Source of the DNA: Rubellimicrobium arenae
GTDB lineage: Bacteria; Pseudomonadota; Alphaproteobacteria; Rhodobacterales; Rhodobacteraceae
Assembly: GCF_017916295.1 (NCBI RefSeq)
Contig: NZ_JAFMSS010000001.1
Span: 496,001 to 560,000 of the forward strand
Length of the DNA: 64,000 nt
Direction of reading: 5' to 3'
The translations under genes and the position numbers were made by a program. Numbering within the stretch: position 1 is the first letter of the stretch; every line of letters begins with the position of its first letter. Shown one piece after another: positions 25,947-34,233 of the stretch. The notes under the pieces were generated by a model, which saw only the letters and a program-made list of their open reading frames with translations, was not told the DNA's origin and made no database searches.

Positions 25947-27914
25947 ATGACCACGCTGACCGTCAGCAATCTGCCGGAACTGCAACGTGCGCTCGCATCG
26001 TGCGAGGGCGGCGAGACGATCCTCCTGAGAGGGGGCAATTACGGCGACCTCGCCCTGTCCGGAGGTTCGGGCGCCCGTCTCGCCTTTGCCTCGAACGTCA
26101 CCCTGAAGTCCGCGACCCCGTCCAATCCCGCCGTGTTCGACTCCATGAGCCTGCAAGGCGCCCGGAACATGACGTTCGAGGACCTGAAGTTCGATTACAA
26201 CTACCAGGCGGGGGACGCCGCGACGCTCCGGCACGTGACGCTGCAGGACGTGAGCAACGTCACGCTTCGGGGCTGCACGCTCGACGGGGACGTGGCCCGT
26301 GGTGGCACCTCCGAGGCCAACGGGTTCGGCAGCGGCTTCGGCCTGAACGTGCGCGGCTCCGAAGGGGTCGTCGTCGAGGACTGCAAGGTCTTCGACTTCT
26401 TCCGGGGCATGGTCTTCAGCCAGGTCGACGGCCTGACGGTGCGCGGCAACGAGGTTCACTCGATCCGCTCCGACGGCATGGACTTCGCGGAGGTGCAGGA
26501 CGTGCTGATCGAGGGCAACTACCTCCACGACTTCCGCAAGTCGCCCACCTCGTCCGACCATTGCGACATGATCCAGTTCTGGACCAATGGGACCCGCAGT
26601 CCATCGACGAACATCACCATCCGGGACAACATCCTGGACATCGGTGACGGCACCTCCACCCAGTCGGTCTTCATGCGCAACGAACTGGTGGACACCGGGC
26701 AGGCGTCCTTCGCCCGCATGGCCTACCAGAACGTCCGGATCGAGAACAACACGATCACCAACGCCCATGCCCATGGCATCACCGTGGGAGAGACGAACGG
26801 CCTCGTGATCGCCAGCAACTCGGTCCTTCACGCCGACGGCGGCAAGGACGACGGCGCGGACCCGGGCGTGGAGATCCCGCGCATCAACGTGGCGGACGGG
26901 TCCCGGGGGGTTACCATCACCAAGAACGTCACCTCGCTCATCGTGGGAGAGGGGTCGGGCTGGACTGTGGCCGACAACGTCCTGGTCCAGGATCAGAATG
27001 CGGCAAAGGCCAATCACTACTCGACGGTCTTCCAGGCCAGTTCGCTGACGGACGACGGCGCGCACCACTTCCTGGCCTTGGCCGGGTCCGAAGTTGCCGG
27101 GCTTGGCGCCGGGTCCACGCTGACGCAGGGTCGCACCGGGGCGGTCAGCAAGCCGGTGGATGAGGCGCCCGCCGCCCCCGTCGCATCCGATGACGCCCCG
27201 TCCGCAGGCCCAGCCAAAGGTGTGCTCAGCCTTTTGAACGGTCGCTTCGTGACCCAGGAGGACGGCACCTCCACGGACCTGGGCGCCGCGTCCGGGTGGA
27301 CCTCCGACGGACTCCAACTCGGCCGGGCGGGCATCACGGCCCGGGTCGATCGCGATCACGTCGATCACGTCGTCGGCGCCGACGCGATGACGATCGCCTT
27401 CACGCTGGACGCTGACGCCAGGGGCTCGTCCGGCGAACTGTTCCGACTGCACGGCAGCTTTGCCACCAGCGTGACCGACGACGGCGAACTGCACGTCCAG
27501 GTGTTCCAGGACAACGGGTCCATGGCGACCCTGACGACCAGCGGATCCGCCCTGAACACGCTGGTCGAGCGGGATCATGACGTCGTCATCAACCTTCAGG
27601 ACAGCAAGCTCCAGATCTGGGTCGATGGAAAGATGACGGGCGAGGTCTCGGTGCGCGGGTCCATTGGCGGCGAAGGCTTCGGCGCGCATGATCTCGTCTT
27701 CGGCAATCCCTGGAACAAGGACAACTTCCGGGGCGACCTTTCCGCCTTCGAGATCAACGTGGACGACCGGGCTGCGGCGGCCAGCTCCAAGCTTCTCGCC
27801 GTCTCGAGCACCCAGGACCACGACATCGACCACCACGGCGGGCTGGCCCTGGCCGATGACGATGCGCGCTTCGACCTGTCGACCCACCACCACGCGACGG
27901 AACTCGCGGTCTGA
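25947..27914 (+). CDS. Right-handed beta-helix protein with C-terminal LamG-like domain
   Basis: 655-residue protein. Residues ~1-370 consist of repeated short rungs (NVTLRGCTLDGD, GLTVRGNEVHSI, DVLIEGNYLHDF, NITIRDNILDIG, NVRIENNTITNA), the pattern of a parallel beta-helix as in polysaccharide lyases and mannuronan epimerases. A Pro/Ala linker near residue 400 leads to a LamG/concanavalin-like domain (LQDSKLQIWVDGKMTGEV, FRGDLSAFEI). The tail is rich in His and Asp. There is no N-terminal signal and no RTX nonapeptide, so the export route, if any, is unclear. Catalytic residues could not be identified. A perfect hairpin follows. Confidence 0.8.
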   Translation: MTTLTVSNLPELQRALASCEGGETILLRGGNYGDLALSGGSGARLAFASNVTLKSATPSNPAVFDSMSLQGARNMTFEDLKFDYNYQAGDAATLRHVTLQDVSNVTLRGCTLDGDVARGGTSEANGFGSGFGLNVRGSEGVVVEDCKVFDFFRGMVFSQVDGLTVRGNEVHSIRSDGMDFAEVQDVLIEGNYLHDFRKSPTSSDHCDMIQFWTNGTRSPSTNITIRDNILDIGDGTSTQSVFMRNELVDTGQASFARMAYQNVRIENNTITNAHAHGITVGETNGLVIASNSVLHADGGKDDGADPGVEIPRINVADGSRGVTITKNVTSLIVGEGSGWTVADNVLVQDQNAAKANHYSTVFQASSLTDDGAHHFLALAGSEVAGLGAGSTLTQGRTGAVSKPVDEAPAAPVASDDAPSAGPAKGVLSLLNGRFVTQEDGTSTDLGAASGWTSDGLQLGRAGITARVDRDHVDHVVGADAMTIAFTLDADARGSSGELFRLHGSFATSVTDDGELHVQVFQDNGSMATLTTSGSALNTLVERDHDVVINLQDSKLQIWVDGKMTGEVSVRGSIGGEGFGAHDLVFGNPWNKDNFRGDLSAFEINVDDRAAAASSKLLAVSSTQDHDIDHHGGLALADDDARFDLSTHHHATELAV

Positions 27915-27928
27915 CCACCGCTCAGGGC

Positions 27929-27951
27929 GGACGAGCCGCCATGGCTCGTCC
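27929..27951 (+). terminator. Hairpin after beta-helix gene
   Basis: A 9-bp perfect stem, GGACGAGCC (27929-27937) with GGCTCGTCC (27943-27951), and a 5-base loop, 15 bases after the stop; GAGGCTCTT follows. Confidence 0.6.
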
Positions 27952-28074
27952 GAGGCTCTTGCCGGGTGCGGGCGACACGCCTGACCCGGAGGGGCTGAAA
28001 GCCCTCAGGCCCGCGGGAACAACCTCGCACCGATGCCGGTTCAAGGCGTGTTCTGCGATGGGAAAGGGACAGCG

Positions 28075-28314
28075 ATGACAGACGACCGCGAGCAGCGCAT
28101 CCGTGAGCGCGCCCATGCGATCTGGGAGCAGGAAGGACGCCCGGACATGAGGCATGAGGAGCATTGGCATCAGGCGAGGCGCGAGATCGGCGACACCTCC
28201 GAACCCCACGGCCAGTCCGGTGATGCCACCGATGGGGAGCATTCGCCCCTAGAGGATGGCATACTTCCCAAGGAGGACCTGATGGCAACCGCAGCCTTGC
28301 TGGGCCGCAACTAG
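28075..28314 (+). CDS. DUF2934 small protein
   Basis: 79-residue protein beginning TDDREQRIRERAHAIWEQEG, the recognisable core of DUF2934 (RAY/H-x-x-W-E-x-x-G-R-P then HW-x-x-A). The role of the family is unknown; members are small, soluble and often linked to stress. The ATG at 28075 is preferred to 28033 because similarity starts right there and GGAAAGGGA precedes it. It converges on the fuconolactonase gene with a strong hairpin between. Confidence 0.8.
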   Translation: MTDDREQRIRERAHAIWEQEGRPDMRHEEHWHQARREIGDTSEPHGQSGDATDGEHSPLEDGILPKEDLMATAALLGRN

Positions 28315-28345
28315 GACCAGCTGCGGCGCTGGGCGACCGAAGGCG

Positions 28346-28376
28346 GGTCGGCGACTTCGATCCGGAGTCGCCGACC
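28346..28376. terminator. Strong hairpin between convergent genes
   Basis: GGTCGGCGACT (28346-28356) pairs perfectly with AGTCGCCGACC (28366-28376): an 11-bp stem with a 9-base loop and TTCC after it on the plus strand. It sits between the DUF2934 gene and the end of the fucose operon and could terminate both. Confidence 0.7.
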
Positions 28377-28385
28377 TTCCGCGGG

Positions 28386-29207
28386 TCAGACGCCGTAGAA
28401 GGCGGCGGCGTTCGTCTCGAAGATCTGTTTCAGATCCTCGGGACCGAACATCTCGCTCAGCAGGGTCCGGGCCAGCAGCACCACCTCGGCATGGCTGGCC
28501 GCGAGGGTGCAGACCGGCCAGTCCGTGCCGAACATCAACCGCCCGGGACCGAAGGCCCGCGCGACATGCCCGACGAAGCTCCGGAAGTCGTATAGGGTCC
28601 AGTCGGCGCCGGCCTCGGTCACCATGCCGGACACCTTGCAGCTGACGTTCGGCATGGAAGCCAGCGCATCGATCTGAGCCCGCCACGGGTCCAGTTCGCC
28701 GTGGGCGATGCGCGGCTTGGACAGGTGGTCCAGAACCGCCCGAAGGCGGGGCACCTCGGCCAGCACCTCGGTGGCAACCGGCAGGTGGCGCGTATGGGTC
28801 AGGATGTCGAACGGCACCCCGGCGGCCTCGACGTGGCGCAGGTTGGCGCGCAGGACGGGGTTCCGGATGTGGTCGGGCTCATGCTCCTGCAACATAGGAC
28901 GAAGTCCGACCCATTTCGGGCGTGCCCGATAGGCGGCGAGCCGCGCCGGGAAGTCGGTCGACGTCATGTCGAGCCAGCCGACCACCCCAGCCACGAAGTC
29001 GGTCCGCTGCGCCAGGTCGAGAAGGAAGTCCGTCTCCGCCTCGGTCTCGGCCGCCTGCACCAGGATGGTCCGAGTGATCCCGGCACGGCCCATGAGCGGC
29101 GCCAGGTCCTCGGGTCCGAAATCCTTCAGGAGCGGCCCCAGGTCAGGGGTCATCCAGCCGTAATCGCCCCGGGCAACGGTCCAGAAGTGCTGGTGGGCGT
29201 CGAGCAT
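28386..29207 (-). CDS. L-fuconolactonase-like amidohydrolase
   Basis: 273-residue TIM-barrel hydrolase of the amidohydrolase_2 group. It begins MLDAHQHFW, with the two N-terminal metal-site histidines, and ends with FGTDWPVCTL carrying the conserved Asp; HTRHLPV and VLDHLSKP supply the middle residues. The family hydrolyses sugar-acid lactones such as L-fucono-1,5-lactone. FucU and an aldo/keto reductase immediately upstream (10-base gap to fucU) make lactone hydrolysis after sugar oxidation the natural role. It is the last gene of an eight-gene operon. Confidence 0.87.
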   Translation of the reverse strand: MLDAHQHFWTVARGDYGWMTPDLGPLLKDFGPEDLAPLMGRAGITRTILVQAAETEAETDFLLDLAQRTDFVAGVVGWLDMTSTDFPARLAAYRARPKWVGLRPMLQEHEPDHIRNPVLRANLRHVEAAGVPFDILTHTRHLPVATEVLAEVPRLRAVLDHLSKPRIAHGELDPWRAQIDALASMPNVSCKVSGMVTEAGADWTLYDFRSFVGHVARAFGPGRLMFGTDWPVCTLAASHAEVVLLARTLLSEMFGPEDLKQIFETNAAAFYGV

Positions 29208-29217
29208 CGTGGTCTCC

Positions 29218-29640
29218 TCAGGCGCGCAGCACGCCCTTTTTCAGGATGATGTTCGCATAAAGCCGACGTTCGCCAGTGGCAAAGATGGCAAAGGCGGACT
29301 TGGCCCGGTCATAGAACGCGAACCGGTCGACGGGCTCCATGGTTACGACCCGGCCTTCGGCCTCCTGAAGGGCGGCCTCGAACTCCGGGTAGATTGCCGG
29401 CCGCTCCCCCGGGGCATCCATGGCGGCTGCGGGCGCTTCGACGAAATCATCCAGGGGCAGCACCGAGAGCACGGCGCGAAGGACGTCGGTCGCGCTGGTC
29501 CCTGGCAGCTGGATCACCGTCGGGCCAAGGCTTGCCACGGGGAAGTTCGCGTCGGCGATGACGACCTCGTCGCCGTGGCCCATGTCGGACAGTAGCGCCA
29601 GCATCTGTCCGGTCAGCAGCGGGTCGATGGACTTGAGCAT
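29218..29640 (-). CDS. fucU: L-fucose mutarotase FucU
   Basis: 140-residue RbsD/FucU-family protein. The opening (IDPLLTGQMLALLSDMGHGD, with the catalytic His), VDRFAFYDRAKSAFAI and the end ATGERRLYANIILKKGVL align by eye with E. coli FucU rather than RbsD. It interconverts alpha- and beta-anomers of L-fucose, supplying the anomer used by the next enzyme. ATG at 29640 follows CGGAG. It is placed between the aldo/keto reductase and the lactonase, the order of their reactions. Confidence 0.9.
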   Translation of the reverse strand: MLKSIDPLLTGQMLALLSDMGHGDEVVIADANFPVASLGPTVIQLPGTSATDVLRAVLSVLPLDDFVEAPAAAMDAPGERPAIYPEFEAALQEAEGRVVTMEPVDRFAFYDRAKSAFAIFATGERRLYANIILKKGVLRA

Positions 29641-29655
29641 GATGTATCTCCGGTG

Positions 29656-30687
29656 TCAGGCCGCCATCAGGTCGAGATCGTCGAGCTCGGCCCAAAGTCC
29701 GTCGGGCAGCGGCGTCTCGAACCAGGCGATGTTCTGGTGCAGTTGGGCGGCGGTCTTGGCCCCGATGACGACGCAGGACACGGCAGGGTGCCGCATCGGG
29801 AACTGGATGGCCGCCGCCGCGAGGGGCACGCCATGGCGGTCACAGACCGCGCGAAGATCCTCGACCCTGGCGATCACGCGGGGGTCGGCATCCGCATAGT
29901 TGAACTTGCGACGTCCGCCGGCCGGGGCGGCCAAGATGCCGGAGTTGAAGACCCCGGCCAGCACCATGGCGACGCCGGCCCGCTGCGCCAGAGGCAGGAA
30001 CGTCTCGGCCGCGTCGCGGTCCAGAAGGGAGTAGCGGCCTGCGAGCATCGCGCAATCGAGGTCGGTTTCCTCGATCGCATCGCGGATCGCCTGCCATTCG
30101 TTCACCCCCAGGCCAAAGCCCCGGATGTCGCCCGCGGCCCTGAGTTCGGCCAGGGCGCGGAATCCCCCGCCCGTGGTGAGGGCTCCCCAGTGATGCTCGT
30201 GCAGGTCGGCATGGGTTACCCGGCCGATGTCATGGACGTAGAGGAGGTCGATCGTGGGAAACCCGAGGCGCTGCTGGCTGTCGTCGAAGCTGCGCATGAT
30301 GCCGTCGTAGCTGTAGTCGAAGACCTCACGGAAGTTCAGGCCGTTCCACCATCCCGGGTCCAAGGGGTTCTTGGGCGGAGCGGGCGGCAACCCGCGGCCC
30401 GCGCGTTCGCTGCACATGAGCCGCCCCACCTTGGTCGACAGGACGACGTCTCCTTCGACCTCCCGCAGCACCTGGCCGACCAGATGCTCGGATCGGCCGT
30501 TGCCATACATGGGCGCCGTGTCGAAGTAGCGGATCCCCGCCGCCCAAGCCGCCGACAGCATGTCGAGAGCCTGGGATGTCGGCACGTCGGCATAGAGCCC
30601 GCCCAGGGGCGCGGTCCCGATGCCCAGGGCCGTGACCGTGAGGCCGGTGCGGCCGAGAGGTCGGGGAGTCGTCGCACGTAATGTCAT
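29656..30687 (-). CDS. Aldo/keto reductase, L-fucose/D-threo-aldose dehydrogenase type
   Basis: 343-residue AKR with the catalytic tetrad in view: Asp and Tyr in FDTAPMYGNG, Lys in VLSTKVGRL and His in LLYVHDIG. The sequence resembles D-threo-aldose 1-dehydrogenase/L-fucose dehydrogenase and pyridoxal dehydrogenase enzymes, which oxidise the anomeric carbon to a lactone with NAD(P). Neighbouring fucU and lactonase support L-fucose or a related 6-deoxy sugar. The ATG at 30687 is chosen because GTGGAG lies 6 bases upstream; a GTG four codons earlier is the alternative. Confidence 0.87.
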   Translation of the reverse strand: MTLRATTPRPLGRTGLTVTALGIGTAPLGGLYADVPTSQALDMLSAAWAAGIRYFDTAPMYGNGRSEHLVGQVLREVEGDVVLSTKVGRLMCSERAGRGLPPAPPKNPLDPGWWNGLNFREVFDYSYDGIMRSFDDSQQRLGFPTIDLLYVHDIGRVTHADLHEHHWGALTTGGGFRALAELRAAGDIRGFGLGVNEWQAIRDAIEETDLDCAMLAGRYSLLDRDAAETFLPLAQRAGVAMVLAGVFNSGILAAPAGGRRKFNYADADPRVIARVEDLRAVCDRHGVPLAAAAIQFPMRHPAVSCVVIGAKTAAQLHQNIAWFETPLPDGLWAELDDLDLMAA

Positions 30688-30699
30688 CGGAAGCTCCAC

Positions 30700-31689
30700 T
30701 CAGGTCCGGTTGCGGCGCCGCGACAGCACCACCAGGCTCACGCCGACCAGCAGGAGGCTGCCCCGGACGATCTGGCGCTGGCTGTCCGTCCAGCCGAGCA
30801 GCGCCGCGCCATTGAGGAGCCCGATCAGGAGGAAGATGCCCGCCAGCGTCCCGATGACGTTCGGCTTGCCCAGCTTCAGTGCCATCCCACCCAGCAGCAC
30901 CGCCGTAAGCCCGTCGAGGAAGTAGGAGTTGCCAAGGTAGGGCTGACCGGATGACAGCGCCGCTGCCAGAAGGATGCCCGCCAGGGCCGACAGGCTGCCC
31001 GACAGCAGGTAGAGCAGGACCAGGATGCGGTTGACAGGCACCCCGGCCTCGACCACGGCGGCCCGGTTCTGCTCGAGCGCGTAGATGTAGTGACCAAAGG
31101 TCAGACGTTCCTGCGCCCACCAGGCCAGTGCGTAAATCGCAAGCACGACCAGCGCGACCAGTGGCACCACGCCGAGATTGGCGGCAAGGATGCGGCCCAC
31201 GAAGCCTGTCTGGCTCAGCGAGATCGAGGTGCCGAGGCCCAGAGCCGCCGCGATCGAGGCGGCCAGCGCCCCGGTGGCGATGGTGATCACGAGAGCGGGC
31301 AGGCGCATGACCCCCACGAGCAGGGCATTGAGGGCGCCGAACAGGAGCCCTGCCCCGAGTCCGGCCAGGCTCGCGGTGCCCCAGCCCGCACCGTCCCGGA
31401 CCAGCACGGCGACGATCATGTTGGCGAGCGCCGCCACCGACATGAAGCTGACATCGATCTCGCCCGCGGCGATGATCCAGGTCAGGCCGAGGAACATCAG
31501 GCCCGCGATCGCCGCGGACCGCATCATCTCGTTCAGGTTGGCCTCGCTGGCGAAGGCTGGACGCAGCAGGGCGAAGGTCACGAACACGACGGCCAGCAGC
31601 ACGAAGAAGCCGTAGCGGGTCAGGACGTGCCTCGGGTCGGTTCTGCGCCGAGCCTGCGCCGGGCCAAGAGCTTGTCCGAAATCGGTCAT
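30700..31689 (-). CDS. Sugar ABC permease (RhaQ/RbsC-like)
   Basis: 329-residue inner-membrane permease of the CUT2 class with about ten hydrophobic segments. Family marks are IIAAGEIDVSFMSVAALANM, VEAGVPVNRILVLLYLLSG and LDGLTAVLLGGMALKLGKP. The start overlaps the stop of the other permease (ATGA). It pairs with that protein, the double ATPase and the Tat-exported binding protein in a RhaSTPQ-like importer, presumably for the deoxy sugar degraded by this locus. Confidence 0.9.
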   Translation of the reverse strand: MTDFGQALGPAQARRRTDPRHVLTRYGFFVLLAVVFVTFALLRPAFASEANLNEMMRSAAIAGLMFLGLTWIIAAGEIDVSFMSVAALANMIVAVLVRDGAGWGTASLAGLGAGLLFGALNALLVGVMRLPALVITIATGALAASIAAALGLGTSISLSQTGFVGRILAANLGVVPLVALVVLAIYALAWWAQERLTFGHYIYALEQNRAAVVEAGVPVNRILVLLYLLSGSLSALAGILLAAALSSGQPYLGNSYFLDGLTAVLLGGMALKLGKPNVIGTLAGIFLLIGLLNGAALLGWTDSQRQIVRGSLLLVGVSLVVLSRRRNRT

Positions 31690-32660
31690 GGGCGGGCCTC
31701 GGAAGTGCGACGGAAGGGCTGGCCAAGAACGGCCGTGATGCGGGGATCGAAGCCGGCGATAGCCAGGATCAGGACGGTGCTCACGATGGCGTCGCTGTAG
31801 TAATAGGGGATGGCCAGCAGCGTGAACCCGTTCAGCATGGCCGACATCAGGAGCGTCCCGGCCAGGGTTGCACCGACCGACGGCCGCCCGAACAAAGCCG
31901 CCCCGAGATAGACCGCCGCGAAGGCCGGCATCAGGAGCTGGTTACCTGCCGTGACGTTCGCCGCGCCGGACGACGCCACCAGCAGCGTGATGGCAAGGCA
32001 CGCGCCCGCGCCCGACAGGGCAAAGGCCACCAGGACGTATCGTTCGACCGGCACGCCGGAGAAGCGCGCCGAGACGCGGTTCTCGCCGGTCGCATAGAAG
32101 GCATGGCCAAAGCGCGTGGCATGCAGCAGCACGAAGGCCACCAGCGCGACTCCGGCAAGGATGGCGAAGGGCTGATCCAGACCAAGGACCCGGCGGTCGT
32201 TGATGTCGAGGATGCCCGACATGAAGAAATTCTCCGAGATCGACGTCCCGTTCGAGTAGAAGTAGGACAGGCCGATCGCCACGCCGCCGGTCGCGATGGT
32301 CGTCACGATATCCGGCAGCCGGAAGCGCGCGACCGCGATGCCGTTCACCAGGCCGATTGCGGCGCCGACCCCGATCCCTCCGGCGATTGCCAGCGACAGG
32401 GGGGCCCCCGACGCGATGAGCCAGCCCAGCGTCATCGCCCCCAGCGAGGCGACGCCCGGAAAGGACAGGTCGTACTGGCGGACCACGATGACAAAGGTCA
32501 GTCCCAGGGCCGCAAGGCCCTGCACGGACATGTGGCGGGCCAGGGCACGGAGGTTGCCCGACGACAGGTAGGCGGCCGATTGGCTCTGGAAGACCAGGGC
32601 GATGATCGCCAGGAGCGCGACGAAGGCCAGCCCCCGCCAAAGGATCGTGGATCGTGTCAT
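31686..32660 (-). CDS. Sugar ABC permease (RhaP/RbsC-like)
   Basis: 324-residue CUT2 permease: hydrophobic segments throughout, FVIVVRQYDLSFPGVASLGAM at the family hallmark, SGVPVERYVLVAFALSG in the cytoplasmic loop. The ATG at 32660 overlaps the stop region of the ATPase gene and replaces a much longer open frame whose upstream part is non-coding. A second permease follows with ATGA overlap, so the channel is a heterodimer. Confidence 0.9.
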   Translation of the reverse strand: MTRSTILWRGLAFVALLAIIALVFQSQSAAYLSSGNLRALARHMSVQGLAALGLTFVIVVRQYDLSFPGVASLGAMTLGWLIASGAPLSLAIAGGIGVGAAIGLVNGIAVARFRLPDIVTTIATGGVAIGLSYFYSNGTSISENFFMSGILDINDRRVLGLDQPFAILAGVALVAFVLLHATRFGHAFYATGENRVSARFSGVPVERYVLVAFALSGAGACLAITLLVASSGAANVTAGNQLLMPAFAAVYLGAALFGRPSVGATLAGTLLMSAMLNGFTLLAIPYYYSDAIVSTVLILAIAGFDPRITAVLGQPFRRTSEARP

Positions 32661-34168
32661 GCGGGAACCGCTCCCATGATGCCGGCCGAAAGAAGGTCGT
32701 CCCGGCTGGTGCCGCGACGGGGCTCGCCGATGGGGCGCCCCTTGTAGAGGGCGAGGGTACGGTCGGCCAGGCCGTGCACCTCGTCGCAATCCGAGGACAT
32801 GACGATCACCGCCGCCTCGCGCGAGAGATCCCGCATGATCTGGTACAGCGTCGCGCGCGCCCCGATGTCCACGCCGACGGTGGGCTCGACGAAGATGTAG
32901 ACGTCGGCCTTGCAATACAGGCCCTTCGCGATGACGATCTTCTGCTGGTTCCCGCCCGAGAAGGCCCGCGCCGGCCGGTCGAGCCTGGGGGGCTGGAGCG
33001 CGACCCGCGTGGCCAGTTCGGCCGTGGCGCGCCGGTTGGACCCGAACCGCAGGAGCCCGGCCAGCCCGGCCGAACGCCCCGGGTTTGCCAGCGTGGTGTT
33101 GAACACCACGTCCTCGTCAAGCGTCAGGCCCTCGGCACGACGGTCGCCCGGGACAAGGAACATCCCCTTGCGCAGCGCCTCGGCAGGGCTGCGGAACCGC
33201 TGCTCCCGGCCATGCAACCGGATCGTTCCCCCATCGGCGGCCAGGGCGCCAAAGAGCGTCTTCGAGAGTTCGTCGATGCCCGAGCCGACGAGCCCGAACA
33301 GGCCAAGGATCTCCCCGCGTCGGGCGGCGAAGCTCACGTTGCGGAACTGGCCTTCGCGGCTCAGGTCCGTGACCTCGAGGACCGGCGTGCCCGTGCCGTC
33401 ACCGTCGCGGGCCGGGAAGATGTCGCCGCTTTCCCGGTCCAGCATCAGCGTGGGAATGGAGATCCCCTGCGCCCGCGCCTCGGACGCGGTGAAGCTGGCC
33501 ACGTTGCGGCCGGCCCGGAACACGGTGAATCGGTCGGCGATCTCGAAGACCTCTTCGAGGCGGTGCGTGATGTAGATGATGGCGATCCCAGCCGCCTTGA
33601 GACTGCGCATCAGCCGGAACAGCGACGCCTTCTCGCGCTCGGTCAGCGTGGAGGTGGGCTCGTCCAGGATCAGGATGCGGATGTCGTCGCGACGGAGCGC
33701 ATGGAGGATGGCGACAATCTCGCGGTCCACGGCGGGCATGTCCGCGACCTTGGCGTTCAGGTCGACCTCGACCGGAAAGCGGGAGAGCAGCGCTTGGGCC
33801 CGCGCGCGGAGGGCACGGCGGTCCATGCGCTGGAACAGCCCCGCGCGGAGCGCCTCGTCGCCCAGGAAGATGTTCTCGGCCCCCGTCAGGTCGCCGACCA
33901 GTTCGGGATGCTGCTGGACGCAGGCGATCCCGGCCTCGATGGCGGCCCGAGGACTACCAAGCTCCAGCTCGGCCCCGCCCAGGCGGATCGTGCCCGCATC
34001 CTTGGAGTAGACGCCGGACAGGATCTTGATGAGCGTCGACTTGCCCGCGCCGTTCACGCCGAGAAGCGCGTGGATTTCGCCCGCCTCCAGCGTGAAATCC
34101 ACCCCGTCGAGCGCCTTCACGACGCCGAAGCGCTTTTCGATGCGCTCCATGTTGAGAATATGGCCCAC
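32657..34168 (-). CDS. Sugar ABC ATPase, double domain (RhaT/RbsA-like)
   Basis: 503-residue double ATPase. Domain 1 has Walker A GVNGAGKST (about residues 37-45) and Walker B ILILDEPTSTL but a degenerate signature (ADMPAVDRE). Domain 2 has a degenerate Walker A (GLVGSGIDEL), a good signature FSGGNQQK and Walker B YIFVEPTVGVD in which the usual Asp is Val; so the composite sites are asymmetric, as in the CUT2 family. The GTG at 34168 is chosen over an ATG at 34210 because GGAGG lies 9 bases upstream of it. Energises the RhaSTPQ-like importer. Confidence 0.88.
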   Translation of the reverse strand: MGHILNMERIEKRFGVVKALDGVDFTLEAGEIHALLGVNGAGKSTLIKILSGVYSKDAGTIRLGGAELELGSPRAAIEAGIACVQQHPELVGDLTGAENIFLGDEALRAGLFQRMDRRALRARAQALLSRFPVEVDLNAKVADMPAVDREIVAILHALRRDDIRILILDEPTSTLTEREKASLFRLMRSLKAAGIAIIYITHRLEEVFEIADRFTVFRAGRNVASFTASEARAQGISIPTLMLDRESGDIFPARDGDGTGTPVLEVTDLSREGQFRNVSFAARRGEILGLFGLVGSGIDELSKTLFGALAADGGTIRLHGREQRFRSPAEALRKGMFLVPGDRRAEGLTLDEDVVFNTTLANPGRSAGLAGLLRFGSNRRATAELATRVALQPPRLDRPARAFSGGNQQKIVIAKGLYCKADVYIFVEPTVGVDIGARATLYQIMRDLSREAAVIVMSSDCDEVHGLADRTLALYKGRPIGEPRRGTSRDDLLSAGIMGAVPA

Positions 34169-34233
34169 CTGCTTGGTCCTCCGCTGAGCCTGGGCAGGGT
34201 CCGGCGACATGGGGCCGCCGGACCGGTCACGCT

